DNA of 50,241 nt, from IMG/VR virus record IMGVR_UViG_3300031608_001091, positions 1 through 50,241 of that record; one strand, written 5' to 3'. Below are positions 16,244 through 25,232 of the stretch, piece by piece; the stretch's first letter is position 1, and the number at the start of each line of letters is the position of its first letter. The notes under the pieces were generated by a model. That model did no database searches. It was not told where the DNA came from and saw only the letters and a program-made list of their open reading frames with translations. The position numbers and the translations under genes were made by a program. Source of the stretch: a virus.

Positions 16244-17642
16244 CCCAGCACTCCATCCACCAGTCGTATAATTCAGGACAATGTTCTTGGTAAATATCTT
16301 CTATAGTGGGCATGCCCATCTCTTTGTCTTTTCTTATACGACTTAATCTTGCTTGAAATTGTCTTCCACCAACAGAGGGTTCGTGATGGTCTTCCCATTG
16401 TTCTGCAAATGTAGGGCGATTTTTCATTTCTTTTAATGTGTTAACTAATGTGTCTTGTAGTCTATCTGCGGTAGGAAGCATATATGCTAAATTGTCATCA
16501 ATGACTTTATCAAGTATTTCTCTAGGCCAAGCAAATGCGGAGAATACCATATCAGAATGAAATGCAAACATCAATTTTGTTTCGATACGTACGCCTAACT
16601 CTTTACTCAAATCAAATAACTCTTTGAGTGAAAACATTCCTGGACCAGTTATCGTCAAATCTATTATCATCTTTTCTCTGCCACCTGGCAACATACAACC
16701 TTGTTTAAAGTTTGCTAGCCATTCTTCCCAAACTAATCCAGTTCGAATAAACTCGCCAATCTTTCCTGTGCCATCTATACTTGCACACATCATCCAATCT
16801 TTAAAGTGTGGAAGATAGTCATATAAGTTCTTACCCTTGAAGTCTACACGAGACAGATTAGAATTGTATCGTAGAAAACAGTCTTTCGCAGTGCCTGCCT
16901 GTGTCATCTTCTCTAATGTTTCCCAGTGTATATCGTACATCAACGGCTCACCACCAACCCAATAAATCTCTTCAACAATGCCATCGTCTATTGCTTTTCT
17001 AAATTCAGGTTCAACAACATCAACTGTGAAGTTCTTCATTTTCTTTTTAACATCTGGTATCATAAACGGATGTTCTTCAGGAGACCATAGTTTATGTGTT
17101 TTCTTTTCTGCTTCCCAACTTGAACTCAACAACTCTCCGCACATTCTACATTTAAAGTTACAAAGATTGCTGAAACGATAATCGAATGAAATAGTAGGCA
17201 TAGAAGTTCTACCATCTTCATCTGTCTTCTCAAATGCTTCTTCAATCTTATGTTTGAATAGATGACCAGTAAACCATTTCTTATATGAACTCAAACTTAG
17301 GATGTCATCGTTACAAACATCACACTGTGGAATAGTTTCACCTGCCATAAGTTTCTTTCTTACGTCCATCATGTATGGAGAGTTCCAATGTTCGTCAAGT
17401 GATTTTGGTTGAAAATCATCTGCATCGGTTCTTATTTTTTTGTCTAGTCCGTATGTTTCTTCATCATTAGTTGCATCAATATATTGTCTCTGAAACTGAT
17501 GTTCTTCCCGTGAGGCACAACACATTCTTCTTTCGCCCTGTGGAGAAATATATGTGTGAGTCCATGGTGCCATACAGAAGGTTTTGTTTTCACTTTCTTC
17601 TGCACAACTTCCATCATCTTTCCATATTGGTACAATTTTCAT
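16236..17642 (-). CDS. Radical SAM protein with N-terminal SPASM/twitch-like cysteine module
   Basis: 468 residues from the ATG at 17642, which overlaps the upstream stop as ATGA; a longer in-frame start at 17717 would run inside the neighbouring gene. The N-terminal set is Cys23 (FCMAPW), Cys41-Cys42 and Cys107/Cys110 (CDVC); the radical SAM site is Cys161, Cys165, Cys168 (CNFKCRMC), followed by GGEP (230-233). Same architecture as the gene at 14092. The core barrel continues with CASIDGTGKIGEFIRTG, a segment shared with all paralogues here (DG or EATG, then YIRDG or FIRTG). Function likely one radical step in the same product. Confidence 0.85.
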   Translation of the reverse strand: MKIVPIWKDDGSCAEESENKTFCMAPWTHTYISPQGERRMCCASREEHQFQRQYIDATNDEETYGLDKKIRTDADDFQPKSLDEHWNSPYMMDVRKKLMAGETIPQCDVCNDDILSLSSYKKWFTGHLFKHKIEEAFEKTDEDGRTSMPTISFDYRFSNLCNFKCRMCGELLSSSWEAEKKTHKLWSPEEHPFMIPDVKKKMKNFTVDVVEPEFRKAIDDGIVEEIYWVGGEPLMYDIHWETLEKMTQAGTAKDCFLRYNSNLSRVDFKGKNLYDYLPHFKDWMMCASIDGTGKIGEFIRTGLVWEEWLANFKQGCMLPGGREKMIIDLTITGPGMFSLKELFDLSKELGVRIETKLMFAFHSDMVFSAFAWPREILDKVIDDNLAYMLPTADRLQDTLVNTLKEMKNRPTFAEQWEDHHEPSVGGRQFQARLSRIRKDKEMGMPTIEDIYQEHCPELYDWWMECWDE

Positions 17643-18886
17643 ATCAGATTGTTCTCCGTCTTTAAACTTTTTAATGTTTCGTGTACATGTGGATCCTTGC
17701 CACAAAATACAGAACATGCTTTTAATCTTTTGTTTCTTATATCTCTATCTTCGAATGTTTCAATGTACCCAGTAGTGTATATTTCACTATCTATAATATA
17801 TTTTAGTGGATTATGCTGAAGCGAAATACTTTCTTCGCCATACTTATCTATGAATGCTTTCAAAGGAACCACAGTTTCGCCCTGTGAATAGTCATCATCA
17901 TATATAGAAGCAAGATAACAACACGGAAAAACTAGACCATAACTGTTAACAAAAATCTTTTTAGTTGCAATTGCTTCACAGTTTATATCACTCTCACTAA
18001 GTTGTTTGTCATAATCACTGAGGGGCAATGTGTTATCCATTGTGCTATTTTGTGTACTTCTCTTTTGATGCCACTCTATTCTTTGTTTGGGAACAACAGA
18101 CTGAGATAATTGCCATTGAATATCTTTAAGATATCCCGACTCTGGGTCAATGGGGTCTTTCGGTGTATCGATTGTTGAATCCCATTTCTTTCTTTCAAGG
18201 TCCACATCAATGGGAGCCTGAATTGTATATTGAAATTGACCTTCCGTTCCGTGTACTCTCATACTGTGTTGTCGTTTTCCTGCTGAATCTGTAAAATCAT
18301 GAAAGCCCATTGCCTTCTTTGCGTAGAATTGCTTGAAGCCAAGTTCTTTTGACAACGAGGTTGCTTCTTCTATCTGGTGTTGATTGTGTCTGAACACAAG
18401 AAATTCCCACCTGGCATCTGCACCAGTAGAGATGTAGTTGGTCATAGCAGATATAATCTTATCCCAGTGAGTACCTTTACGATATATCCAATTAGTATCT
18501 TCAAGTCCATCAACACTGAATACTAATGTGCCTCTGTGTTTAAAAATGTTACCCAAGTCTTGCCAGAATTGTGGGTCTCTACCACTTGCATTGGTATTCA
18601 TATAGAATTGAATATCTGGGTTTACAGACCTAAAATATCTTAGAATAGGTATCAAGTCTGGATTAGTCATAGAGTCGCCATAGTTTCCACACATCGTTAG
18701 CATTTTCAATTGTTTAACAAAATCTTCTGAAAACCATTCTTTGGCTTGTGCTATAGTAACAAACGTCTCTTTCATAATAGTATTTTTTATTCCACCACTT
18801 GCTCTGCGTCCGCATGACGGACACTCTGCATTACAAAGACTACTTGCTTCTAAGTCAACTTGAACTATGTCACTGTAATCAAACAT
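17639..18886 (-). CDS. Radical SAM protein with C-terminal SPASM-like domain
   Basis: 415 residues. The radical SAM site is near the N-terminus: Cys18-x3-Cys22-x2-Cys25 (CNAECPSC). The GGEP position reads CGNYGD (66-71), an alternative seen in some radical SAM proteins. The C-terminal part has Cys303, Cys322-Cys323 (VFPCC), Cys391 and Cys395 (CSVFC), a SPASM-like auxiliary cluster set in the usual order. It thus differs in domain order from the other five in this run. SPASM proteins commonly act on peptides or sugars. It follows the sulfotransferase-like gene with an eight-base overlap. Confidence 0.85.
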   Translation of the reverse strand: MFDYSDIVQVDLEASSLCNAECPSCGRRASGGIKNTIMKETFVTIAQAKEWFSEDFVKQLKMLTMCGNYGDSMTNPDLIPILRYFRSVNPDIQFYMNTNASGRDPQFWQDLGNIFKHRGTLVFSVDGLEDTNWIYRKGTHWDKIISAMTNYISTGADARWEFLVFRHNQHQIEEATSLSKELGFKQFYAKKAMGFHDFTDSAGKRQHSMRVHGTEGQFQYTIQAPIDVDLERKKWDSTIDTPKDPIDPESGYLKDIQWQLSQSVVPKQRIEWHQKRSTQNSTMDNTLPLSDYDKQLSESDINCEAIATKKIFVNSYGLVFPCCYLASIYDDDYSQGETVVPLKAFIDKYGEESISLQHNPLKYIIDSEIYTTGYIETFEDRDIRNKRLKACSVFCGKDPHVHETLKSLKTENNLI

Positions 18887-19502
18887 ATTTTTTCCAATAA
18901 GCCATCACTTCATTAATGTTATTAACAAGTGCTATCTTCTCTTCCTTGCTATTCTGTTTTGTCATTCCATCTGAACTATTAAGATATTCAGAAGAATCTA
19001 ACCCTAGATAAATCATTTCATTCTTTATAATCTCTTCATATGAGATATTTATGACATGGAAATCTTTACTGAATTTCAACATTGTTTGGTGATAATTTCG
19101 TAGAACAGAATGAAATATTTTTACTACATTATCAACATCTTCTATTGTGTATTTTTTATACGCTAACTTTACTTTAGAGTTCCACTTGTTGTTATGATAA
19201 CTAGTCTGCCAACTTAGAAACTGGTCAAAGGTATCTTCTCTGTAACTATTGATAATCAAATCGGGCTTTATTAAGTTTATAACTTCTTCTGGATTATACC
19301 AAGTGTCAACATCATCGAAGAATAACTTACAGCACCATCCGTCATATTTTTCTAACAAAGAAATAGATTTTCTATACGCAGACTCAGTTGATGACGTTAT
19401 GATTGGTTCTCCCATATTCTCAAGACGCAGTTTTATTGAAACCAAGTCTTGTAACATAGTTGTTCCCGTTCTTCCTTCAGCGGATGTAATTAACACCTTC
19501 AT
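18879..19502 (-). CDS. Sulfotransferase-like P-loop protein
   Basis: 207 residues, close to small sulfotransferases. The N-terminal ITSAEGRTGTTML (5-17) resembles the PAPS 5'-phosphosulfate loop (RSGTT type); a middle strand-loop SYREDTFDQFLSWQ matches the 3'-phosphate binding R...D..Q.LS pattern; INISYEEI and KQNSKEEKIALVNN near the end fit the last helices of the fold. Together with the APS-kinase-like gene at 3467 it could provide and use PAPS to sulfate a sugar or tyrosine, although no ATP sulfurylase is in the window. The assignment rests on pattern resemblance, so a different nucleotide-binding role is possible. Confidence 0.55.
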   Translation of the reverse strand: MKVLITSAEGRTGTTMLQDLVSIKLRLENMGEPIITSSTESAYRKSISLLEKYDGWCCKLFFDDVDTWYNPEEVINLIKPDLIINSYREDTFDQFLSWQTSYHNNKWNSKVKLAYKKYTIEDVDNVVKIFHSVLRNYHQTMLKFSKDFHVINISYEEIIKNEMIYLGLDSSEYLNSSDGMTKQNSKEEKIALVNNINEVMAYWKKYV

Positions 19503-19506
19503 TTCT

Positions 19507-21042
19507 TTAACTTCCTAAGTTATCGGTTTCTGTGTTCCAACCAGGCACTGTTTTCTCATGCAAGTCGTCACCACCATCATACCCTTTTGTTGTAGCAGGG
19601 TCGTCAATAACTTGGTCTACTGTATTCGTAGAATTATTTCCAAATAATATATCCTGTGATAATGGGACTTCTGCTTCGAGTGAACTAAACCAGTCTGCTA
19701 GTGGACCAGGAAAAGTAGATACGAAATCTTTCTCTCTGCGTATATCATATTGTGCAAAGAAAGACTTGAAGTCATTATACAACTTTGGTGTTTCTGCTGT
19801 GTTCTTATGTGGGGTCTTTACGATGTCTAAGTAATCAACTAATCTGCGAACACTTTCTTTCTCGCCATCACTCATCATCTCCTGTGGGCGCTCAGACTGG
19901 TACCAATTATCCAACTTCTCTTTATAGAAAGTTTTAATATCTTCTGGTAGTATTGCCGCGGCTTGAAATGATGGGAATCTTAAGATATTCAGAGTCATAG
20001 TTGGTGCTTTGTGGCCATATGTCTCTCTTAAATCAAGCATCTCATCCATAAACTCTGTAATAGAATTCAAGCAAAGAGAGTTAATAGTCATCATCATATG
20101 AAGTTTTTCTACGTTACTTTCATTTAAAACTCTATGAATATTACTCATCCATGCGTTGTAGTCTAATCCATCTCTAATGTACTCACCTTGTACTCCTGTC
20201 GCTTCCATGCTTGTATATATTTCAAGATGAGGAACATGCCAAGATTCTTTTACAAGTCTATCTAGTACTTTAGGAGTATCAGGACATAGATTTGAGTTAA
20301 TGGCAAAACGCATATCACGTCCTCTATCTGGGTTATCTTTGAACCAGTCGAATAACTTCCACGTACCTTTATGCATAATAGGTTCACCACCGGTGATTCT
20401 AATTTCTTCTAAACAATCTGCTAGGTCACTTTCCCACCACTTATGGAATGCTTGAATGTATGGGTTGTCCTCTTGTCGTTTTGTTTTAGGTTCGGCATAT
20501 GGTGCTGTGTCTTGAAAGTGTCCGCGTCCATCAGATTGTATATTCTGATAGCCACCATAATCATTGATGTCTTTCACCCATGCTGTACTAAACGCTGGGT
20601 TACAATAAGAACACTTAAAGTTACATGCTCTATCAAATGATATCTCAAGAGTTTTTAAGTTTACATTATCGTCCCAAGGCATATCAACTGACTTCTGGAT
20701 ATCTTCATCTTTAAAGATTTCAGTTTTGAATACTCTATCTGAGATATGATTTTTGCCCATATCTTCAACCTTCCAGCAATATTCACATTCTGCTGGACGT
20801 TCGCCCTCTTGCATCATCTTACGCATTTTCTTCTTATGTGGCGTATTATGAATAGCCGAAGGATTTGCTTCTAGTTCTTCAAGAGGAATCCAATGTCCCG
20901 GCGGGTGATGACAACTCGTAGTTTGTCCATGTCCTAGCCAGATAGTTGCATTGTACCATTTTGCGGCGCAGTATGACTTACTGATAGGGTCAATGATACG
21001 TTCTTTATATTGATGAAGTGTTTCTTGTTGTTTTCTAGCCAT
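19507..21042 (-). CDS. Twitch-type radical SAM protein, tandem paralogue 3 of 3
   Basis: 511 residues. N-terminal ligands: Cys25 (SYCAAKWYNATIWLGHG), Cys44 (TTSCHHPPGH), Cys86 and Cys89 (CEYCW). Radical SAM site: Cys140, Cys144, Cys147 (CNFKCSYC); GGEP starts at 218. Barrel motifs include INSNLCPD and EYIRDGLDY. The two genes upstream (21035 and 22438) share all of these, including the phrase LEANPSAIHNT, showing tandem duplication. The C-terminal 70 residues beyond the shared end are acidic and lack motifs. The start ATG overlaps the upstream stop by eight bases. The substrate is unknown; the absence of a nearby precursor peptide argues for a sugar, or for a virion or host protein target. 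Confidence 0.85.
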   Translation of the reverse strand: MARKQQETLHQYKERIIDPISKSYCAAKWYNATIWLGHGQTTSCHHPPGHWIPLEELEANPSAIHNTPHKKKMRKMMQEGERPAECEYCWKVEDMGKNHISDRVFKTEIFKDEDIQKSVDMPWDDNVNLKTLEISFDRACNFKCSYCNPAFSTAWVKDINDYGGYQNIQSDGRGHFQDTAPYAEPKTKRQEDNPYIQAFHKWWESDLADCLEEIRITGGEPIMHKGTWKLFDWFKDNPDRGRDMRFAINSNLCPDTPKVLDRLVKESWHVPHLEIYTSMEATGVQGEYIRDGLDYNAWMSNIHRVLNESNVEKLHMMMTINSLCLNSITEFMDEMLDLRETYGHKAPTMTLNILRFPSFQAAAILPEDIKTFYKEKLDNWYQSERPQEMMSDGEKESVRRLVDYLDIVKTPHKNTAETPKLYNDFKSFFAQYDIRREKDFVSTFPGPLADWFSSLEAEVPLSQDILFGNNSTNTVDQVIDDPATTKGYDGGDDLHEKTVPGWNTETDNLGS

Positions 21043-22441
21043 TGCCTGCCTCTATTTTAAATACCCTAGTTGGAGCCAAACCATTATACCAATCTACCAT
21101 AATTGGGTCAAATGTTGACATAAAATCTTTGCCACGTCTCTTATCATACTGTGTATAGAATGACTTGAAATCTCCTTGGCGCTTTTTTAATAATTCTTCT
21201 GAGTGTGGATTATTTATTGTTTTCTGTAAAAGAGAGATAAGACGTGTTACATGAACGTCTTCTACATCTACCAATTCATTGCCTCTTCTATCATACCATG
21301 CTTGTAATTTTTCATGGTAGTGTTCTAGTATATATGTAGGCAATGTAGAGATACTTTGAAACTCAGGATTATATACAGGGTTCAACGACAGAAATGGTCC
21401 AACATCATCTGAAACTCTTAGGTCTAACATATCATCCATAAACTCTGTTATCGAACAAAGACACAATGCATTGATAGTCATCATTATGTACATCCTACTC
21501 AACTTTGGTTGTGCTAATAGTCTTTGACAATTGTGTAACCACTTGTCATAATCAATTCCATCTCGAATATATTCTGCTTGAAGTCCCGTTGCTTCACAAC
21601 TTGTGAACATTTCAAAGCCAGGAACATAGTCAATCACATCCAATAATCGTTGAAAAGTCTTTTCTTTCTCTGGAACAAGATTTGAGTTGATAGCGAATCT
21701 CATATTTTTTCCACGTTCTGGATTTTCTTTAAACCAATCGAACAATTTCCAAACACTAGGATGCATGATGGGTTCGCCACCAGTTATTCGAATGCCCTCT
21801 AGTGTATCTGCTAATCCCCCATCTGCTTCCCACCATTCCCAAAATGCAGAAATATATGGATTGTCTTCATCTGTTTTACCTGCACTTATTGTCCAGTCAG
21901 CAGTGTTAGAAAAGTGTTCTCTTTCATCTGAAATAATATGCTCGTATGGTCCACTTTCTTTAATATCTTTGACCCATGTAGAACTAAATGATGGATTACA
22001 ATACGAACATGCAAAGTTACAGGCCTTATCAAAAGATATTTCAAGTGTTCGTAGAAACGTGTCATCATCCCACTTCTTTAGTGGTATGTCTTCTAAGTCT
22101 TCATCAGTGTACATACGTGTCTTTAGTACTCTGTCAGAAATCTTTTCTGGTCCCTCATCTTCAACTGCCCAGCACTTATAACACTCTGATGGTCTCTCAC
22201 CCTCAAGCATCATCTTACGCATCTTCTTCTTATGCAAAGTATTATGAATAGCAGTAGGATTGTCTTTGAGTTCTTCTGTAGGAATTTTATGTGAAGCGGG
22301 CAGATGACAACTAACTGTCTCTCCGTGACCTAACCAAATAGTTGCGTTATGCCATTTTGCACCACAAAAGGAAGAACTCTTCGGATCCATCACTCTTGTC
22401 TTGTAATCTAAAAATGATTCTGATGCTAGTTTTCTACTCAT
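21035..22441 (-). CDS. Twitch-type radical SAM protein, tandem paralogue 2 of 3
   Basis: 468 residues and the closest match to the gene at 19507. Cys26, Cys45, Cys87 and Cys90 form the N-terminal module; Cys141, Cys145 and Cys148 (CNFACSYC) bind the radical SAM cluster; ITGGEP follows around 219-224. The stretch HNATIWLGHGET and the basic HKKKMRKMM (about 70-78) are nearly identical in the two proteins. The conserved C-terminal phrase FYTQYDKRRGKDFMSTF closes the shared region. It overlaps the next start by eight bases and the previous stop by four (ATGA). Divergence despite conserved ligands suggests related but separate targets. Confidence 0.85.
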   Translation of the reverse strand: MSRKLASESFLDYKTRVMDPKSSSFCGAKWHNATIWLGHGETVSCHLPASHKIPTEELKDNPTAIHNTLHKKKMRKMMLEGERPSECYKCWAVEDEGPEKISDRVLKTRMYTDEDLEDIPLKKWDDDTFLRTLEISFDKACNFACSYCNPSFSSTWVKDIKESGPYEHIISDEREHFSNTADWTISAGKTDEDNPYISAFWEWWEADGGLADTLEGIRITGGEPIMHPSVWKLFDWFKENPERGKNMRFAINSNLVPEKEKTFQRLLDVIDYVPGFEMFTSCEATGLQAEYIRDGIDYDKWLHNCQRLLAQPKLSRMYIMMTINALCLCSITEFMDDMLDLRVSDDVGPFLSLNPVYNPEFQSISTLPTYILEHYHEKLQAWYDRRGNELVDVEDVHVTRLISLLQKTINNPHSEELLKKRQGDFKSFYTQYDKRRGKDFMSTFDPIMVDWYNGLAPTRVFKIEAGNG

Positions 22442-24249
22442 GGCGCATATTTTTCTTCATATTCTTCTTTTGCTTCTCGCATAAAGTCTACTAACTCAGG
22501 AAATGTTTCTGTAAAATTAAATCCACGTCTTTTATCATATTGGTTAAAGTAATCGTAGAAGCGAACCAATCTATTACTGAGTTCTTCCTCATACATTTCT
22601 CCACCTTCTTTAGCCCATGCTAGGTCTCTTTCTAACTTTAGTACTTCATAATTCTTAAAGCCGTGATATGATTTTCCATATTCTTCATCTGGCAAGACTT
22701 TTGATTTCATATATTCAATATTTTCTTGAATTACATCCAACATATCTTCGTCTGCTAACTGTATGTTAAACCAATTCGGATCCCTCATATAAGGAACATC
22801 GAACCATATTTTTTGTGCTAACACTTTATGTTTTTGTTCTACTTGATAGTCATATCCAAACTTTTCTCTTAGTGTCAGAATATAATCTAAGAATCCACCT
22901 AGACTAGGAATACTCAATAGATTAAATGTATTAATAAATGTTACACTAACTCGTGTAGTTTCTGTTAGAAGGCGGTCAACGTTAGTCATCAGTTTCTCCC
23001 AATCTAATCCATCACGAATATATTCTGCTTGTGGTCCAATGCCATCAACACTAATGAATACACTAATGTGTTTACACGTAACATTTTCAAATAGATGATT
23101 CCACTTATTCCATTCTGGGTCTTTTACATAGTTGTTCAAGTATAAAAAAGAGTTGTCTTGGTCGTCAATGCAAGGTCCTAGACCTTCGAATTTTTGTGGA
23201 ATATCTTCTGATTTGATTATATCTATATTTGGCTGAATCAACCAAGCATCAACTCCATGTAGTGTCTCTTCTACTATGTATTGTTTCCAAGTATCGAATT
23301 TACTACCGTCCTTTGGGTCCACCGCATAGAATAACACACTTCTTTTATTATCTTCTGGCTTATTGAATAACAAATCTTTGAAGTCTACTTCTTTGACTGT
23401 TGGGTCATTTTCATCAATTAATGGTTTTTCTAATCCTTGTATCTTTTCAATAAATTTGTCGAACAATGCATCGTCAGGTGGACACATATTTGTTGTCAAT
23501 GAAACTTCTAAATTCGGATTTGGATTATCTCTAATATAGTCTAATACTTTAAATGTATTTTTATCCATGAGAGGTTCGCCACCTGTCATACGAAAAATCT
23601 TTAGATTAGAGTAGATGTTTGGAAACCATTCCCAGAATGCAGTTATATATGGATTATCTTTTCGAGCAACTTCTAATGGCATCAAGCCAATTGTTTTCAA
23701 TTCTTGTATGTTATTGTGTCCACCGCCATCAGAAAAATTAAACGAACCATGTTGTTTAATATCATCTTCCCATGCAGTAGATAGATGAGGAGAACAGTAA
23801 GCACACTTGAGATTACATGCTTGATTAAAGTTAACTTCGACATATCGAGGAGCAATATCATGGTCCCATGCATTTTCTACTACTTCGTCCCATGCATCTT
23901 TAACCCACCATTCACTTGAACGATAGTGTCTATCACTCAGTTGTTCTCCAACTTCGCCCGATGAGTTTGGTGCATCTTCTACATTCCAACAGTACTGACA
24001 CCCTTTTGGTCTCTTACCACTCATCATCTGTCTACGTTCTTCTAGTTTGAATTTCGTATTATGAAGTGCGTTAGGGTTTGCTTTAAGTTCATCTAATGGA
24101 ATAGGATGCGTTGGAGGATGATAGCAACTATGTGTTCGTCCTTGTGGTAAATGCAAACTCACTTGTAACCATTTTGCCATACACATTGATGGCGATATTT
24201 TGTTTAGTTTGAGTTTGGCTACCGTTGCATCATCATCGTAGTTTGCCAT
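22438..24249 (-). CDS. Twitch-type radical SAM protein, tandem paralogue 1 of 3, with insertion
   Basis: 603 residues, longest of the three. N-terminal Cys23, Cys42, Cys84 and Cys87 (CQYCW); radical SAM Cys145, Cys149, Cys152 (CNLKCAYC); GGEP at 223-226. Compared with its paralogues it has an insertion of roughly 115 residues after LTTNMCPPDD, before FISVDGIGPQAEYIRDGLDW, including the segment SVLFYAVDPKDGSKFDTWKQ. The insertion falls inside the core barrel region and could build a substrate lid. The C-terminal FYDYFNQYDKRRGFNFTETF matches the family end. It follows the GT-A-like gene with a TAATG overlap. Confidence 0.85.
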   Translation of the reverse strand: MANYDDDATVAKLKLNKISPSMCMAKWLQVSLHLPQGRTHSCYHPPTHPIPLDELKANPNALHNTKFKLEERRQMMSGKRPKGCQYCWNVEDAPNSSGEVGEQLSDRHYRSSEWWVKDAWDEVVENAWDHDIAPRYVEVNFNQACNLKCAYCSPHLSTAWEDDIKQHGSFNFSDGGGHNNIQELKTIGLMPLEVARKDNPYITAFWEWFPNIYSNLKIFRMTGGEPLMDKNTFKVLDYIRDNPNPNLEVSLTTNMCPPDDALFDKFIEKIQGLEKPLIDENDPTVKEVDFKDLLFNKPEDNKRSVLFYAVDPKDGSKFDTWKQYIVEETLHGVDAWLIQPNIDIIKSEDIPQKFEGLGPCIDDQDNSFLYLNNYVKDPEWNKWNHLFENVTCKHISVFISVDGIGPQAEYIRDGLDWEKLMTNVDRLLTETTRVSVTFINTFNLLSIPSLGGFLDYILTLREKFGYDYQVEQKHKVLAQKIWFDVPYMRDPNWFNIQLADEDMLDVIQENIEYMKSKVLPDEEYGKSYHGFKNYEVLKLERDLAWAKEGGEMYEEELSNRLVRFYDYFNQYDKRRGFNFTETFPELVDFMREAKEEYEEKYAP

Positions 24250-25232
24250 TATCTATCCCAGCCAGTTTGCTTCTCTGTTGCAAGTGGATTATTCACTCTT
24301 GGTGGATTATTATAAGTTCTTTTCCAGTATCTTGCTAGTTCTGGCGTAGGGTCCACTATTTCCATTCCTATCTTATCAGTAAGAATATCACCAACACGTA
24401 AGCATTCATCAAACAATTTATCATAGTCCCATTCTACCCCAGTCCTAGAACACTTCTCATCGCCACCTTCGCATAATGGCAATACTTCTTCTTCGAAGTA
24501 AGTCTTGAACCAATCAAAAGAAGAGATGTTTTCTAGTTTGTAGTCTTCTACAAAGTTGACATCATAACACCCTAGTCTTGCGCCAAAGCAAGCCCATATG
24601 CCATTCTCTACATCAGCACCAATATTACACCAGGTTAATAGTCTTTCATAGTTCTTCGGCCATATTCTTTTTTGAAAGTCTTCGACTGGTACTTTATTCC
24701 CCTCGTCTAGTGCCATCTTTACACCTTCACGATATCCTGCACGAAACGCCTGAAAAGGTGAACCTGCGTTGAGTACTTGAGAGTAAATATTGTTCATTTG
24801 GATATAGTTTAGGTCCCAACAAAAGTCTACTTTCTTTGTTTCGTCTTCTGCGTTCTCATGTGTTCTCATTTCTAACACTAAGTCTACCGGCCAACATTTA
24901 ATACCGCCATTGCCGTATACTAATCCATTGACCATATTCTTAGCACTCCAACTAACAATAGAGTTTTCTAAGTCTGTGTTTGCTGGAAAAGTAATCTCTA
25001 AGTCAAAAAACTTTTCGTCAACGATGTTATCACCATCAATGGTAATAAATCTACTAGTTTCACTTTGTCTTGCACACTCTTTGTGTGCGTTATCAAATCC
25101 TTTTACTCCATCTACTCTTTTAGCAAATGGGAACTTCATTATTAGATTTGACCAATGTTCTTCTTTTGCAGGTTCATCGTAACTAATATAGAATACATCT
25201 AAGTCACCAAGAACTACTTTTGTTTCTTTCAT
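24249..25232 (-). CDS. GT-A-fold glycosyltransferase-like protein
   Basis: 327 residues from the ATG at 25232, which overlaps the upstream stop as ATGA; an ATG four codons earlier is less well placed. The N-terminal half has a nucleotide-sugar pattern: DVFYISYDEP (11-21), then FITIDGDNIVD (62-72) with the metal-binding DxD as Asp66-Gly-Asp68, and later YGNGGIKCWP, a phrase typical of GT2-like acceptor/donor loops. No membrane helix is seen. It precedes the three radical SAM paralogues and follows two GT8-like genes, so glycosyl transfer and radical chemistry are physically linked. Confidence 0.65.
   Translation of the reverse strand: MKETKVVLGDLDVFYISYDEPAKEEHWSNLIMKFPFAKRVDGVKGFDNAHKECARQSETSRFITIDGDNIVDEKFFDLEITFPANTDLENSIVSWSAKNMVNGLVYGNGGIKCWPVDLVLEMRTHENAEDETKKVDFCWDLNYIQMNNIYSQVLNAGSPFQAFRAGYREGVKMALDEGNKVPVEDFQKRIWPKNYERLLTWCNIGADVENGIWACFGARLGCYDVNFVEDYKLENISSFDWFKTYFEEEVLPLCEGGDEKCSRTGVEWDYDKLFDECLRVGDILTDKIGMEIVDPTPELARYWKRTYNNPPRVNNPLATEKQTGWDR

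Noticed and set aside
17643-17717. Longer start for the radical SAM gene at 16236
   Set aside because: The extra 25 residues lie inside the upstream gene and lack conserved character; the ATG at 17642 overlaps the stop as ATGA.
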